Positions 23,462-34,509 of a DNA stretch of 64,000 nucleotides are shown here, piece by piece. The position numbers and the translations under genes are program-made. Each line of letters begins with the position of its first letter. The first letter of the stretch is position 1. Source of the DNA: Actinernus sp. WN-2022 (Eukaryota; Cnidaria; Anthozoa; Actiniaria; Actinernidae). Location: the NCBI GenBank assembly GCA_030867875.1, contig JAOWCC010001501.1, positions 25,293,036-25,357,035 of the forward strand, given 5' to 3'. The notes beneath the pieces are model-generated. The model worked only from the letters and a program-made list of their open reading frames with translations. It was not told where the DNA came from and searched no databases.

Positions 23462-24118
23462 TTAATATCGATTCTGTATCAAGTGAATAGTTGAATGATA
23501 GAATATTTCTCGATTTGAGTGTTGCATCTGATCTATGAGTTATAGAGGTTTCTATTTCCAATATGCTACTGATGTGACGTAAATTTGACGTAAATTAAAT
23601 TTACCAGTTTCATTTCTTTTTCCCTGTGAATGAAAACGTTTTCTGATTTTGACAAAATATTTCGTAAAATCACTGATATAACCTATATATAACATAGACG
23701 TTTACAAAAGGTCATTTATCTCTACCAGTAGTTATGTTTTCGTATAATAAACGAAGACCGATTTTACGTCAACGGCTTGAATGAGGGTCAGAATGGGGAG
23801 ATCTACATGTCAGTTAATATTTTGGTCATTTGTCAGTTAGCCCTAATTTAATCATTACTAGAGAAAATTTACAATGTTTGACCCACAAAAACCAAATTTG
23901 TCAGTTGACAGTAATATTTTAGTTGTCAGTGACAGTTAAAAAAAATCGTCATTTGTCAGTTAACAGTTATTTTTAAGGCCGTTTGTCAGTTGTCAGTTAA
24001 CCCCAGTCAGACCCTCTTGAATATATTATAAATATAAACCTCTATAATATAAGTCATGGATGAAACACTCAAATCGAGAAATATTCTACTATTCACTTGA
24101 TGTAGAATCGATATTAGT
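23462..24118. mobile_element. Foldback element with nested second element
   Basis: Outer inverted arms of about 90 bp: TAATATCGATTCTGTATCAA, then ATTTCTCGATTTGAGTG on the left, with their complement at 24031-24117. Inside, 23781-24014 has its own ends (GAGGGTCAGAATGGGG / CCCCAGTCAGACCCTC) and repeats TTGTCAGTT about eight times. Confidence 0.75.
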
Positions 24119-25178
24119 CAGTATAAATGTTTGACCTCATATACACTTTAAGTCTGAGTAAGAAGCCTGGAAAAACCTTTGGGGTTAACTCTTCAGTACA
24201 AAGTGAAATATATGTATTTTTGAGTCGGTTATAATATATGGCGTCTCGGCATGCGTATGCGGCTAAACCGAAGAACGACGTCACATCATCCATCCGTAAA
24301 CGAGAAGCATGGGAACGAGGCTCTCGGGTTATCAGTCGCACCGGCCGCGTCTCGTATATATTTCACCGAGAGACTGGTATCCAGGGTAGCAAACTATAGG
24401 CGAACGGGTGAAAAGTTGGGAAAAAAATTCTAAAAATAAGTGAACACAGTAACGTGTGTGTATCATTTCTCAGGCAAAAAAAACAATGTTATAAAAACGT
24501 TTATCATCTGAGATATCGGTGAGCGAAAACATTGACTCGAGTTTTGGGCCTATATGCAGGTAGAGCATGAAGGGGCCATCTTAACCAGTGTCCTTTGCGC
24601 ACCTCTATCAGTTTCCTTTCCCGTAATCTTCAGGATCTGTTGATTAGGAGCTTTTAGGAGCTCAAACTATAAAACTGAATTTGGCTTGCGCGACAATTTC
24701 TAGGACATCAAAAATGGAAACTGGACGGCCCCTTTACCGGCACTGAGAAATATTTGTATTTTTCTAGCAAAAAAAAAAGAGTTTCGTCTCAGTGTAAGCT
24801 TACGAAAACATGCCTCAGTTAAGTGGTGGGCGCCGGCGGCAAATAACTGAAGCCCGTTCGACACGTGTCTGATGCCGAGCACGTGCATGCTGATGACCAA
24901 GTTTCGTTTCATCATGCACAGGACGGTTGCATTCCTGGATTTGTCAACCTGCTGTCTTCATATCAGTCCAGAATTCTTCTGCTTTTATTCCACATTAACT
25001 AACAACATTTTCAAGGAACCTCATTTCTTTAAGTACAAGAGATAAGCAACGTTCTCCTATATCAAGATTTAACTAAGTTGTCCAGGTCTGGAAGGCACTC
25101 TGGAATGCATGCGTAGTAGAAAACTGGTTAAATGCAGAAACGTCTTAAGCACTAACTAGCATAATTACAGAGCTAAGT
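24119..25178. other. Intronic stretch without recognised features
   Basis: Short frames only; none with a coding signature or clear splice sites. Confidence 0.4.
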
Positions 25179-25444
25179 TGGGGGGGAGGCGGGGGGGGGG
25201 GGGGGAGGGTTCTTCCTATATATTCGGCTGGTAGGGGTGATCGTCGTATTTTTTAGGGTTTGAAATCGGCGATTTAGTCTTTTTTAGGGGTTGTCCAAGC
25301 GAAATCCATTTTTTTGAGTAATTTTTAGACCACGAGGTACATTTTAGGGTGGAAAATTTTTCACGGTTTGGTATGTTTTTGGGTATATTTCGAGGTTTTC
25401 CGACGGACACCCCTACCATTTTTACCTTGAAGAATCCCCCCGGG
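25179..25444. mobile_element. MITE with G-rich ends, TAAGT flanks
   Basis: G-rich left end (a run of 15 or more G near 25191-25205) leading to AGGGTTCTTC; right end GAAGAATCCCCCCGGG. TAAGT flanks both sides (25174-25178, 25445-25449). The interior repeats TTTTAGGG-type segments. The duplication is TAA or TAAGT. Confidence 0.7.
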
Positions 25445-25449
25445 TAAGT

Positions 25450-26941
25450 GGGACAGTCTGAGCATTCGATCGCACAGCTAAGGTACATCTGAATAGACCA
25501 GAGACAAGACAACAACAGTAACACGAACTATCAAATGACTGGGGACACTGAGGATGACACCGCAAGTCGTGAAATGCAAATTTAGCTAGTCGACCAGGTG
25601 TCTCCTCAACTCGTGTCACGGTATTCATCCCATGTACGTATAACATTCTCAAAACCACTTGAACCCATGTGTCCGCTTTTTGGTTGGTTTCCAAACAGTT
25701 AAAAGTTTCTCTCAAAGCTCATTTTCTGGCAGCAAAATCTCAGCCATAAAAAAAAAACAAGCGTGCGAGTCACTCAATAGTAAGCTATATCATACTCAAA
25801 ATCATTCACTGACAGACGGCACAGCTAAAGAACACAGCTATCATTATTTAGCGTTGACAGAAGCAAACACTAAGTGGAACAAGTGTCTTAGCACGCAGTC
25901 AGTCTGTTATTTGACTCCCACCATTTCGTGTTTATCCACGCTTTGAAAAGGAGGAATTGATTACGATTTCAAACAATCGTAATTGAGTCCTAAACAACTT
26001 TAAGCGATTCACGGATTACCCAGCAAAACAGATTGTATTTAGTTTTTTATACCTATTTGAATTTAATAACTGCTATCATTTGAAGTGAAACGTAGAATGA
26101 ATATATACAAGTAAGTGATACTTACCTATCACACTAAAAAGGCTATAGAAAAACAACATCGTCTTCAAAACATAAATTAACACGCTAATAATCTGATGTC
26201 ACCTGTAGCAAAACTCTCACCACCAGTCGAAGCTAAGTAATGGTTTAACTTGATTACTCCCGTCTGCTACGAACGCTCATCGCTCTGAAGTATTGTATCC
26301 AATCTGGCTTCTACGTATGAAGGAAAGATGGCTCGGCTTCGAAGATTATCCCAAAATCTTTTTCTTTCTCTGTTCGTTTCCAGTAGCCATACATTAAGCA
26401 ATTTACGACTGCACTTTAATTACTAATTCACGAGCGCATCCAATTAAATATTAATTTCTAAAGACTCAGTATATTTCAAAAGTCCTAAATAAGCAAAGAA
26501 AGACTGGGGATTTTTGTTAAGGAAACCATTTGGGCTAGTAATAGATGAACACATTAGTCTGTAAGTTCACAAAATACATAACCCTTATTGAATTAGGCAG
26601 CCAACGGTGCCAAACAAACGCTCCGAATTAATAAAACATTAACGATAAAGACATCAGAAGATTCGCTTTGAAGAAGTTGTTGTCGGTTTCTTTCCACCTT
26701 TCGTTTAGAAAAATATTTTCGTTCATCGCTAAATATTTCTCGCTCTATGTATTAAGGTATTTTCGATATAATCACGATGATTCATAGCGATTACCGCTGG
26801 CCTTGAAAAGTGATCGCTACATTTTCCCGTCGGGGGATTCGCCATTTTTATTACAAGGTGGTTTTGCTTTCTTGCAACAGCAATATAATGTTAGTTTAAA
26901 AATGCAAACTCGTTTTTAATAATGCTAAGAACTACTCCTAC
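25450..26941. other. Intronic stretch next to the gene-B first exon
   Basis: No supported feature. The open frames at 25422-25715 (minus) and 25659-25946 (plus) overlap each other and lack recognisable content. Confidence 0.4.
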
Positions 26942-27186
26942 CTTGTAAATTCAGGTCGGGTCCCTCTGCTGTGAACTTCCAAAGGGTTTTCCTGTCGTCC
27001 ATCCAATTCCTTGCGCTGGACCCGACAAGCGGGAGAACCCACAAAAGCTCGTGCTATAACATCTGTCGTAATAAAACCTTCGTTCAATCCACGAAAGGGA
27101 AATCTCACATCCCTTTGTGCTTCTAAACGACGGCTAAGGAGTGAATCCTGTAGCGAACTTCGTCCTCCGATAACATGAACATCCAT
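26942..27186 (-). CDS. Uncharacterised gene B, first coding exon
   Basis: ATG at 27186 in good context (A at -3, G at +4), 81 codons plus 2 nt, then a consensus donor ACAAG|GTAGGAGT (intron from 26941). The peptide starts MDVHVIGGRSSLQDSLLSRR and is Arg-rich (VRFPFRGLNEGF, RVQRKELDGRQENP), ending RPEFT plus a split codon. The split codon (AG|) is completed by T at 10306, giving Ser-Leu-Ala-Asp and joining to the long exon at 9271-10306; the combined protein would be 426 aa. The pairing rests on strand, phase and similar basic, disordered composition. Exons in between cannot be excluded. No family recognised. Confidence 0.6.
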
Positions 27187-29860
27187 TATCAGTCCAGGTC
27201 GCCTCTGTTAACTGACTAGATTACTATTTGAATTTTGACAACACTTAGGCAGCTGGCCGCCCGTACGAATGTCAACGCTTGCTCGATCCTGATTCAAAAT
27301 AAAAAAATAAAGTTTTCAGACGTTCTGTTCAATTAATAAGCTTCTGGTCGAAAGAGAACTTTGGATTTATTCCGAAGGAGCCGTTTGCTTTCTCAAGTAA
27401 GAGTCCGGCGACGGAGGTGAGCTGGAAGGTTGACACATACTGTAATGTACACCAGGCAGTGTACGTAAGAGGCTAAACATTGGTTCATACCCCCATGGTC
27501 AATTTGTCTTGTAATATTTATGAAGCCTTCCTTTCTCTCTATTATCAGCTACCGATGTATTTAACATTTGCCGAACCCTGGATTTCGTGAAACTGTAGTC
27601 CTCTCTGAATCGCATGCGACTCCAGGTTCTTACAGGCAACAGTTCTAGTTATGCGATGCAGGCTTCAGTTGGTAGAAACCTCCTTCCGTCTTCACTGAAC
27701 CTTAAATGTTTTGAAAGGAGACGAAATACAACAGTTTTATTAACATCTCCTACCCATCAGTCACTTCACAAAGTACTAAATACATCAAAAAATCCACCCA
27801 ATCACAGCCGGGCAAATTGGCAAGCACTAATCACAGATTCAAAGGTTTGGTTGTCGTTAAACATTCGTAGTACCCCAGCTTCACATTAGTAGGCAATCTC
27901 ACTGGGAGTTCTCAAGGCGAAAAATAGTGTGGAAGAATTGCTTCAGTTAGGAAAATATTCAGGTGAAAATCCCGCGAGCGCGAAAGCGCTTTGTTTCCGA
28001 AACAGCAGTATAGCGGCAGGTGTATCGGCGAAGAAACAAAACTAGTATTCAATGCACAGAATTCTACTGGCTAATCAAATCACTCGCAGATGTTCACCAA
28101 AACATAAGTCGGCTGATCGCCCATTGCATTAATAATATATGAACGAACTCTGTTTCAGATCATGAAGACGATACTCACACATGGCAAACTCATATTTTCA
28201 TCTTCAACTCAGAAACTACGCCGAGACACGCACGTACACTGAACTCGTTTAGATAATTACCAAGCGAAAGTTATTGCTGCTGCTTTGAAATCTCCATGCG
28301 AAACTTAACTAGAGGCTAGAATTTTATATATTTTTCATTCTAATCGGGCTTCAGAAAGGTCATGGGTGGTGGGGTATGTTTTTTAATTTTGATAATTTAT
28401 CTAACTGTGAGTTAGCTGCGGAAAAAAACGTAAACAATCGGTATATTTGGGAACTAAAACCCTCGGTGTACTTTGCCTTCTGTGTTTGTGTTTGCTACTA
28501 AAGAATAGCCCTCACAAAAGCCACCTACTGCTCACATTGACACATACAATTATAAAAAAATATGACATAAGGTTAATACTTACAAATTTTGTAATTTCTC
28601 TCGATTCCCTCCCGTAAACAGCTGAGTGGAGCGGCAATTGTGGGGCGAATTAGTTAGTAAAGCAGGAAAGTACTTGAAATACACCTGAATTATTCTCTTT
28701 CAGAGCGAAAATGCTTCCTACTGGTATATCAGTAGCCCACATGTCTTACGTCTTCCTATGGCAACTATCCCAATTACAAAAGAATTATTAGTTGTATTTC
28801 TAATTAATTTTCCGGCTCCAGGTGCACGTCGGAGCCGGAACTGAGTTGAGAAAACATAATGCTGAACTCCATATATACTTAGACAAATAGTTGCTTGGTA
28901 GTTATTTTAGGGTCGAGTTTATTTTGTAGAAAGAGCGAGTCAGTTCAGCAACTAGTACACTTCCCCAATATAAATACCAACATGTTTTTCTCATTGCCAC
29001 TTCCCCCGGCCTTCTTCTTTGAGAGATTTGTAAATAGGCATTTGACTGACGCAGTCATAAGTTGGTTTACACTTGATATCTACAAAATACAAAATTGAGA
29101 ACTTGCTGTGTACGTCAAAATTTGTTGATTGGTCTTTTGTTGCATTTATTCTTAGAGTTAGCTAATGTTTTATACAATAAAATGGCTCCGAATATATATG
29201 CAGATGAAGCATTCAGTTGAACATTCTTCACCAATGTTTTCGATACCTAGTAACGTCTTTACCGTTGATGAGGATCTTGCATTTGAGTTCCATTTTCTAA
29301 AGAAACAATTAGGAATCTTTTTAAAACATCTGCGCGTAAACTGAACAAACAAATACCAAATTAAATCTAGTTTATAAGCCTGATTTTCTGAATTCTACCT
29401 CAAAATTCAACCGAATAACACCAGAACCAAAACTAAATGAATGCGTTGCCGGAAGACTCAAAGAAGCTATTAGAGCCTTGTATCTCAATCGGTGTGGCTC
29501 TCTCATCCTTCATGACACTTCTCTTTGCAAAAGTCGTATCTTCTTCTAATTCTTTGTGAATCATGTTTGAATATTGAGATTTGGAGACCGTTTACACTGC
29601 CGAACAAGTTTTGACAAATCCTATACTTTATATTAGTTATTTCATGGTTTCTATGGACGAATATTTTACGAAGCGAGGCTTAAGGCGAGTTGTATACCCA
29701 AATAGTATGAATTTCTAGTAAACTGTTGCCCCGTTTTTCCATACGGGCAGATTTGAAGCCATTATGAAAAACTTAATTTTTCTTTGAAGCCGCGTGTGGC
29801 CAATTAAGACCAATTAGGCATTCAATTTCTTGGCTGGAAAGCTGTTGGATATATTTAACA
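27187..29860. other. 5' flank of gene B and intergenic
   Basis: Contains the presumed promoter of the minus-strand gene. I cannot place a core element. A short palindrome (CCGGCTCC / GGAGCCGG) lies near 28811-28840. No other gene seen. Confidence 0.4.
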
Positions 29861-29959
29861 GTTATCCACCGAAGTTGAGGTGAACAGTGGTGCATATTTA
29901 CCGAGCCCCTTCGGCGAGGTAAATATCTACCACTATTCACTTACACTTCGGTGAATAAT
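29861..29959. repeat. Hairpin, CCGAAGTT / AACTTCGG-like arms
   Basis: GTTATCCACCGAAGTTGAGG pairs with CACTTACACTTCGGTGAATAAT; the inner stem is GTAAATAT-type around GAGCCCCTTCGGCGAG. It abuts the MITE at 29966. Confidence 0.65.
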
Positions 29960-29965
29960 TGTTTT

Positions 29966-30135
29966 AGTATATACCACACTGTATGTGAATATCCAGCACC
30001 AAATAGTTATTTTATTTTCTGTCATATTGACAAAACTCCGCTGCTTCACTCGGAGGTGAATATGAAATAATATTCACTGTTTGAGTAGCCAATCAGAGTG
30101 GGCGAAAAGTGATATTCACTGGTGTGGTATATACT
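29966..30135. mobile_element. MITE, AGTATATACCACA ends, copy 2
   Basis: AGTATATACCACACTGTATG at the left, CACTGGTGTGGTATATACT at the right, and the same interior as 13735-13921 in reverse (CAAATAGTTATTTTATTTTC, GTAGCCAATCAGAG). Confidence 0.85.
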
Positions 30136-30156
30136 AATCGGCGTTACTGAACCCTT

Positions 30157-30234
30157 GCCTGCGTTGCGGCTCTGGAGTATATCCCCTTAGTCCCCGCTCG
30201 CTGCGCTCCGATACTCCAGAGCCGCAACGCAGGC
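30157..30234. repeat. Perfect-arm hairpin
   Basis: GCCTGCGTTGCGGCTCTGGA pairs exactly with TCCAGAGCCGCAACGCAGGC around a GCTCGCTGCGCTC loop. Confidence 0.85.
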
Positions 30235-30410
30235 TATTATAAACCATCAAATATTTTCTCTCTCGCGTGATTTCAAGTGATTGGTTGAATCCGTCCCGTG
30301 ACCCGATATTTTCTCTCCGCGAGCGGGAAGTATCAGCGAATACACCCCCTGTGAGAATATAAGCGCGCGTCAAAGAAAATATTTGAAGGATGGTAACAAC
30401 AATAACCTAT

Positions 30411-30564
30411 GTGGCGTCGAAATATGCCCTGATATTTGTCATTGGACATTATCTGATCCTCGAAGCTCACAGTTTCCCGGCTCGAGCTTCGCTCTCGGGA
30501 ACTGTTCTCTTCTCGGATCAGATAATGTCTGCGGACGAAACATCAGGGCATATTTCGACGCCAC
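30411..30564. repeat. Hairpin inverted repeat
   Basis: GTGGCGTCGAAATATGCCCTGA and its complement (ending TTTCGACGCCAC) enclose arms ATTATCTGATCC / GGATCAGATAAT and a CTCGAGCTTCGCTCTCG-like loop. Overlapping open frames here are arm artefacts. Confidence 0.85.
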
Positions 30565-30859
30565 AAATAGTTTATTGTATTTGTATCCAACAACTTTTTT
30601 CCCGCCATAACGAGTGGGATATTTCGTGCACGGCCAATCCTTACTGACGTCATTGTTTACATTTTTACCTCATTAGCATAAATTAAACTTCAAGCTACAA
30701 ACGAACAGATTACATCATTTTAAAGAGAATTTTATACGTAGTAATCTCCGAAAATTTGAGATTGATATGTTAAATATTTACGGAGAAATTGACTTTTCAC
30801 AACTGTAATATGGGCTGGTGGCAAGCATTGCCAAGAGCCATACATTATTTGTAAATTTT

Positions 30860-31130
30860 GAGATTTTTATACGCTCAGTCATTCCTCAAACTTTATCATA
30901 TCACTCTAAAATTTCAAAACGCCGCCTACGCGCACTTAAAATATTTTTTTCTGTATCGTAATTTTCACTCCATAATATTAATGGCTAATCAAATAGTAAC
31001 TCGTGAAATAGGGATACATTTCACTTGTGTTTGTCAAAATCTACGTAATTTCAGCGGCTCGAAAAATTATTTCGATTTTGACAAACACGCGTGAAATTTA
31101 TCCCTAATTCAGTTCACTCGTCCCCATTTG
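30860..31130. mobile_element. Non-autonomous element, copy 1 of a dispersed family
   Basis: Contains an inverted pair CACTTGTGTTTGTCAAAATC / GATTTTGACAAACACGCGTG and CTCCATAATATTAATGG. In reverse orientation it aligns with 48170-48370 (CCATTAATATTATGGAG, ATTACGAT, TTTTAAG, GCGCG). Confidence 0.7.
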
Positions 31131-31730
31131 ATTAACAATACAAAATCATCGAAATCAAGGACCTATACTCTTTTCTTATGCAAAAGTATCAGTAACTATG
31201 AGCTCAGCATTTCCTCCTTTGTCACGAGTTCTTCTTTTAGCTTAAGATCGCTTCGTTCGACCACAGTCAATCTGCTACGACCTGCCCTTTGTAAAACCAC
31301 ACTTTTCAGGAATTCCATTTTCAGCCGCATAGTTTACTTTTGGAATGGCCTAACCCACCTCAATTCGCACTTCTACCTCTATTGATTCTTCAAACAAAAA
31401 CTATACAGCTACTGTTTTTCCAAAGTCGGCTCCACTTTCGACGTTGACAGAACTAGAACTTGGAAAACCTACTGCTCTAACTGCCGCTCCAATAATCCTT
31501 ATTGCTGCTCATAGCACGATAGGTTACGCCATGTAAAATATAATTTTTGCCTTTTTAAATGTTTTTATTAGTAGTTTGTATTCCTATTTCTTGTTAGGGC
31601 GAACTTAACATGCGACCCTTGTCCTGGTGTTCTTTCCTTCAGCTAGTCCATTTTTGTCCTAACGTCTTGTATTTAGTTTGTAAAGTTAATAAATTTAGTT
31701 GTAAAGTTAGTAAATAAATAAATAAATAAA
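31131..31730 (+). pseudogene. LINE 3' remnant with AAAT tail
   Basis: Conceptual reading has LFRNSIFSRIVYFWNGL, matching the conserved SFFPRIVxLWN-type motif after the RT domain of many LINEs. Further on come WKTYCSNCRSNNPYCCS and a stop. The 3' end is marked by AATAAA-type repeats (31711-31730), a typical LINE microsatellite tail. The 5' part is lost. Confidence 0.7.
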
Positions 31731-33122
31731 GTCTTAGGCTTAGCTTTTAAGTAGTTTTCATGTTTTTTTTTGCGAAACATCGCACATTCGTACTAAAAAT
31801 TAGAACCAGGGGTGATTGCTTCTGTTTTCTTTTAGTTTCGGCGGGAAACTGGGCGGACGCGCGCGCGATGGGATCATCAAAAACGCATGCGCGTGACGTT
31901 TTGCCGCGGTGTATCCAGTGGATAAATTAAGCTAGTTTCGTTAATACTTATCCACTGGATAGGGATTTATCTGGATAGTGTTATCCGCTCTTTGAACAAC
32001 TGGGGACATTGCAATTCAAGTGTACTATCTCCGAAAGAGAAACGCTCGTGAACTTCCATCGCGATAAGCACCTTACAATCCATTTTATAAACGCAAGTTC
32101 TAATTGGATGAAATGTAGATGTGACCTCTAACGACACCATCTTGGAGGTGCGTAAAGGTCCCTGGGTAACTAACACAAATGCTAAAGTCATAATTACGCA
32201 TGACTTAAGAGGTTGGTATTCCAGCGGCAGATATTATTATCGTTTACTGTTCACTTATAAAGTCTATTCGTGCATATGCTTCAATGGTTTTTAACAACCT
32301 TCAGCAGTACCTATGTAAAGCCCTCGAGCTAGTACAGAAACGCGCACTATCCGTAATGTTCCCTGGTATTTCCTATTCTGAAGCTCTATGCAGGCAGGAA
32401 CGTCTGTCAACTCTAGAGGACGTAGAGACGAGGCTTGTAAAAGGTTCATCAACAGTATAAAGCCAAGCAATCCTCTCTATCCTATTATTGGGTACAGATT
32501 AGTTAATTTTATGCTAAGGGTAACATAAAATTATTCCTTACGATCTGGAAGACAACTCTGACTATCAAGTGAACACTAATACTGATCGGTTTGCGAACTT
32601 TGTCACTGCTAAGTATGTTGATATTTAATTCTACATTTAATATAAGCTATTCATTACTATTGTCATTATTTATGCTATTGTGATATTCTGACCCAGCCTG
32701 TAATTCAGTATTGCGAGAGGCAAGAATAAACGAGATATTATTATTATTATTACTAGCATTGAAATTTCTATTCAGTAATGAAGCGCTAATGAATCATCGT
32801 TTTTTGTTTATGAATATTTTTTATCTTTCCAGAGGCTCTCCACTATCAGGCGTTTCAGTTGTTAATTTGTTAAGGTCGCGAAGGAGTGGACACTAGCTTC
32901 GCTGCTATGGGCCAATCACACCACGGCAAAACGTTACGCGCATGCGTATTTGCTATTTCTTGTCGGCGCGGCCGCCCCCAGTTTCCCGCGAAAACTGAAA
33001 TGAAACAATAGGCACATACCCGTGATTTTAAAATTTCTGCTTGAAAGTATCCATCAGTCCATTTGTGAACTGTTTTGTAAAAAAATAAGAAAACTACTTA
33101 AAAGATAAGCCTAAGACTTTAA
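31728..33122. repeat. Large foldback structure enclosing a LINE remnant
   Basis: Left arm begins AAAGTCTTAGGCTTAGCTTT (31729) and continues to the CpG repeat at 31835-31915. The right arm is its inverted relative, from CCACGGCAAAACGTTACGCG to AAGCCTAAGACTTTAAC (32920-33125). Arms are about 190 bp and the interior about 1 kb. Near 31911-31957 there is an extra palindrome TATCCAGTGGATAA / TTATCCACTGGATA. Confidence 0.7.
32275..32755 (+). pseudogene. LINE 3' remnant with ATT tail
   Basis: Reads LCKALELVQKRALSVMFPGI and SYSEALCRQERLSTLE, the post-RT region of CR1/L2-like elements (LE-x-VQKRA, PG-x-SY), then stops. AATAAA at 32725-32730 precedes an (ATT)n tail ending near 32754. Dead copy. Confidence 0.75.
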
Positions 33123-33288
33123 CAGGTTGAAGTTTTCTTAATTTGTAATTCACTGTGAGTTTACTAAGTTATAAAATGATTTACTAAAAAAGTTGAAACC
33201 CTCGGTAATTTGTATTTGATAGCAGAGCCTTCGTTCTTTCGGCCAGCGGAGCATAACGTTTTGCCGCGGTGTACGGGCCTATAAGCTA

Positions 33289-33417
33289 ACGCCTGGTTTC
33301 CATGTTTCCATATGATCGCTGCGATCGCTGGATTCTTTTGTTCGGTGTGAATCGTAAATTTATACGCAGACTAAAAAAGAATCCAGCGATCGTAGCGATC
33401 ATATGGAAACCAGGCGT
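33289..33417. repeat. Hairpin, ACGCCTGG ends
   Basis: ACGCCTGGTTTCCAT and ATGGAAACCAGGCGT, plus ATATGATCGCTGCGATCGC / GCGATCGTAGCGATCATAT and GATTCTTTT / AAAAGAATC. About 45-bp arms. Confidence 0.85.
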
Positions 33418-33419
33418 AA

Positions 33420-34509
33420 GTACGCTCCTGGTTTATGAGGTATTTTGGTCTATTTAGAACGGTTAACTTTTTTAACGGTGCTTTAGTAATAAGAGAGAAA
33501 CTACATCGATAGTTTTTATTGCTATGGTATAAACCGTCTGAAACCTATTAACCTAAATCATCCAAAATGCACTTTTAACCGTTCTAAAGCGTGTAATTTT
33601 GGTGGGTTTTAAGAAACTGAGGCTTTACAGAGTTTGTGATATTCATGAAGCACAGGGCTCCCAACACCTAAAGCGAGAATACTTCAGCGTCCTTCATTGA
33701 GTGTACAATAAGAAACTTTTCGGTTACTGCGTTTAAGCTACGGGCGTTCTTTTAGTATTTCAGCCGTTCTCTGTAATAATTTATTTTATTTACGCTTCCT
33801 TCAGAATTAACTCTTGTATCTCTGCAGTTTACTTTTAGTTAGTGTCTTATTAGTTATTCTAAAAACGGAGTAGTTAAACTTTACATTGCCTTCCAATTAA
33901 TGTCTCGTAAGGCCTGTTTCGTGTTGTTTCTTAAATGTTGTACACAAGCTCGTGTTTTCGAGTCGATTTTCTTGTTAACTACCATCATAAAGGGTTGATG
34001 GTTCAGTTTTCTTAAATCTTGACCAAAATTCACTATTACATTGATATTCTGTTTTAGTTCGGTTATGAATCGATTAACTGATCTATAAGAGCTATATGTA
34101 CGATCAGCTGCATGCTATAGCTGTTTTCAAATTAATATTATGATCAAAATAAACGGACATGGTCGTACCAATGGAATTAAAGCATCATTATACGCTTTTG
34201 ATAATATTCTTACCCCATACTGCTTATAGAATATCACTATTTTTATCATCATCACCTTCTTTGAAAGGATAGTTTCTAAAAACAGTTTTATTAGTTAGCT
34301 AATTAGCGTCTTCATTAGCTTGATTCGCAACATAGAACTCAACACATTCTTCCTGATTCACTAATGATAATTTGAAAAAGCCAACACGATTGGGTAATTA
34401 CTCAGTACGTGGTAAATCACAGGTTTCAGTAATAGAAAAACTAATTGTTTGTTCGTAACCGAACACAGAGCCTTGGCAACAACGCTCAGAAAAGTTTGTC
34501 TGAAGCGTG
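33420..34509. other. 5' flank of gene C
   Basis: AT-rich, no coding features. Presumed promoter and leader of the plus-strand ORF at 34510. No core element assigned. Confidence 0.4.
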
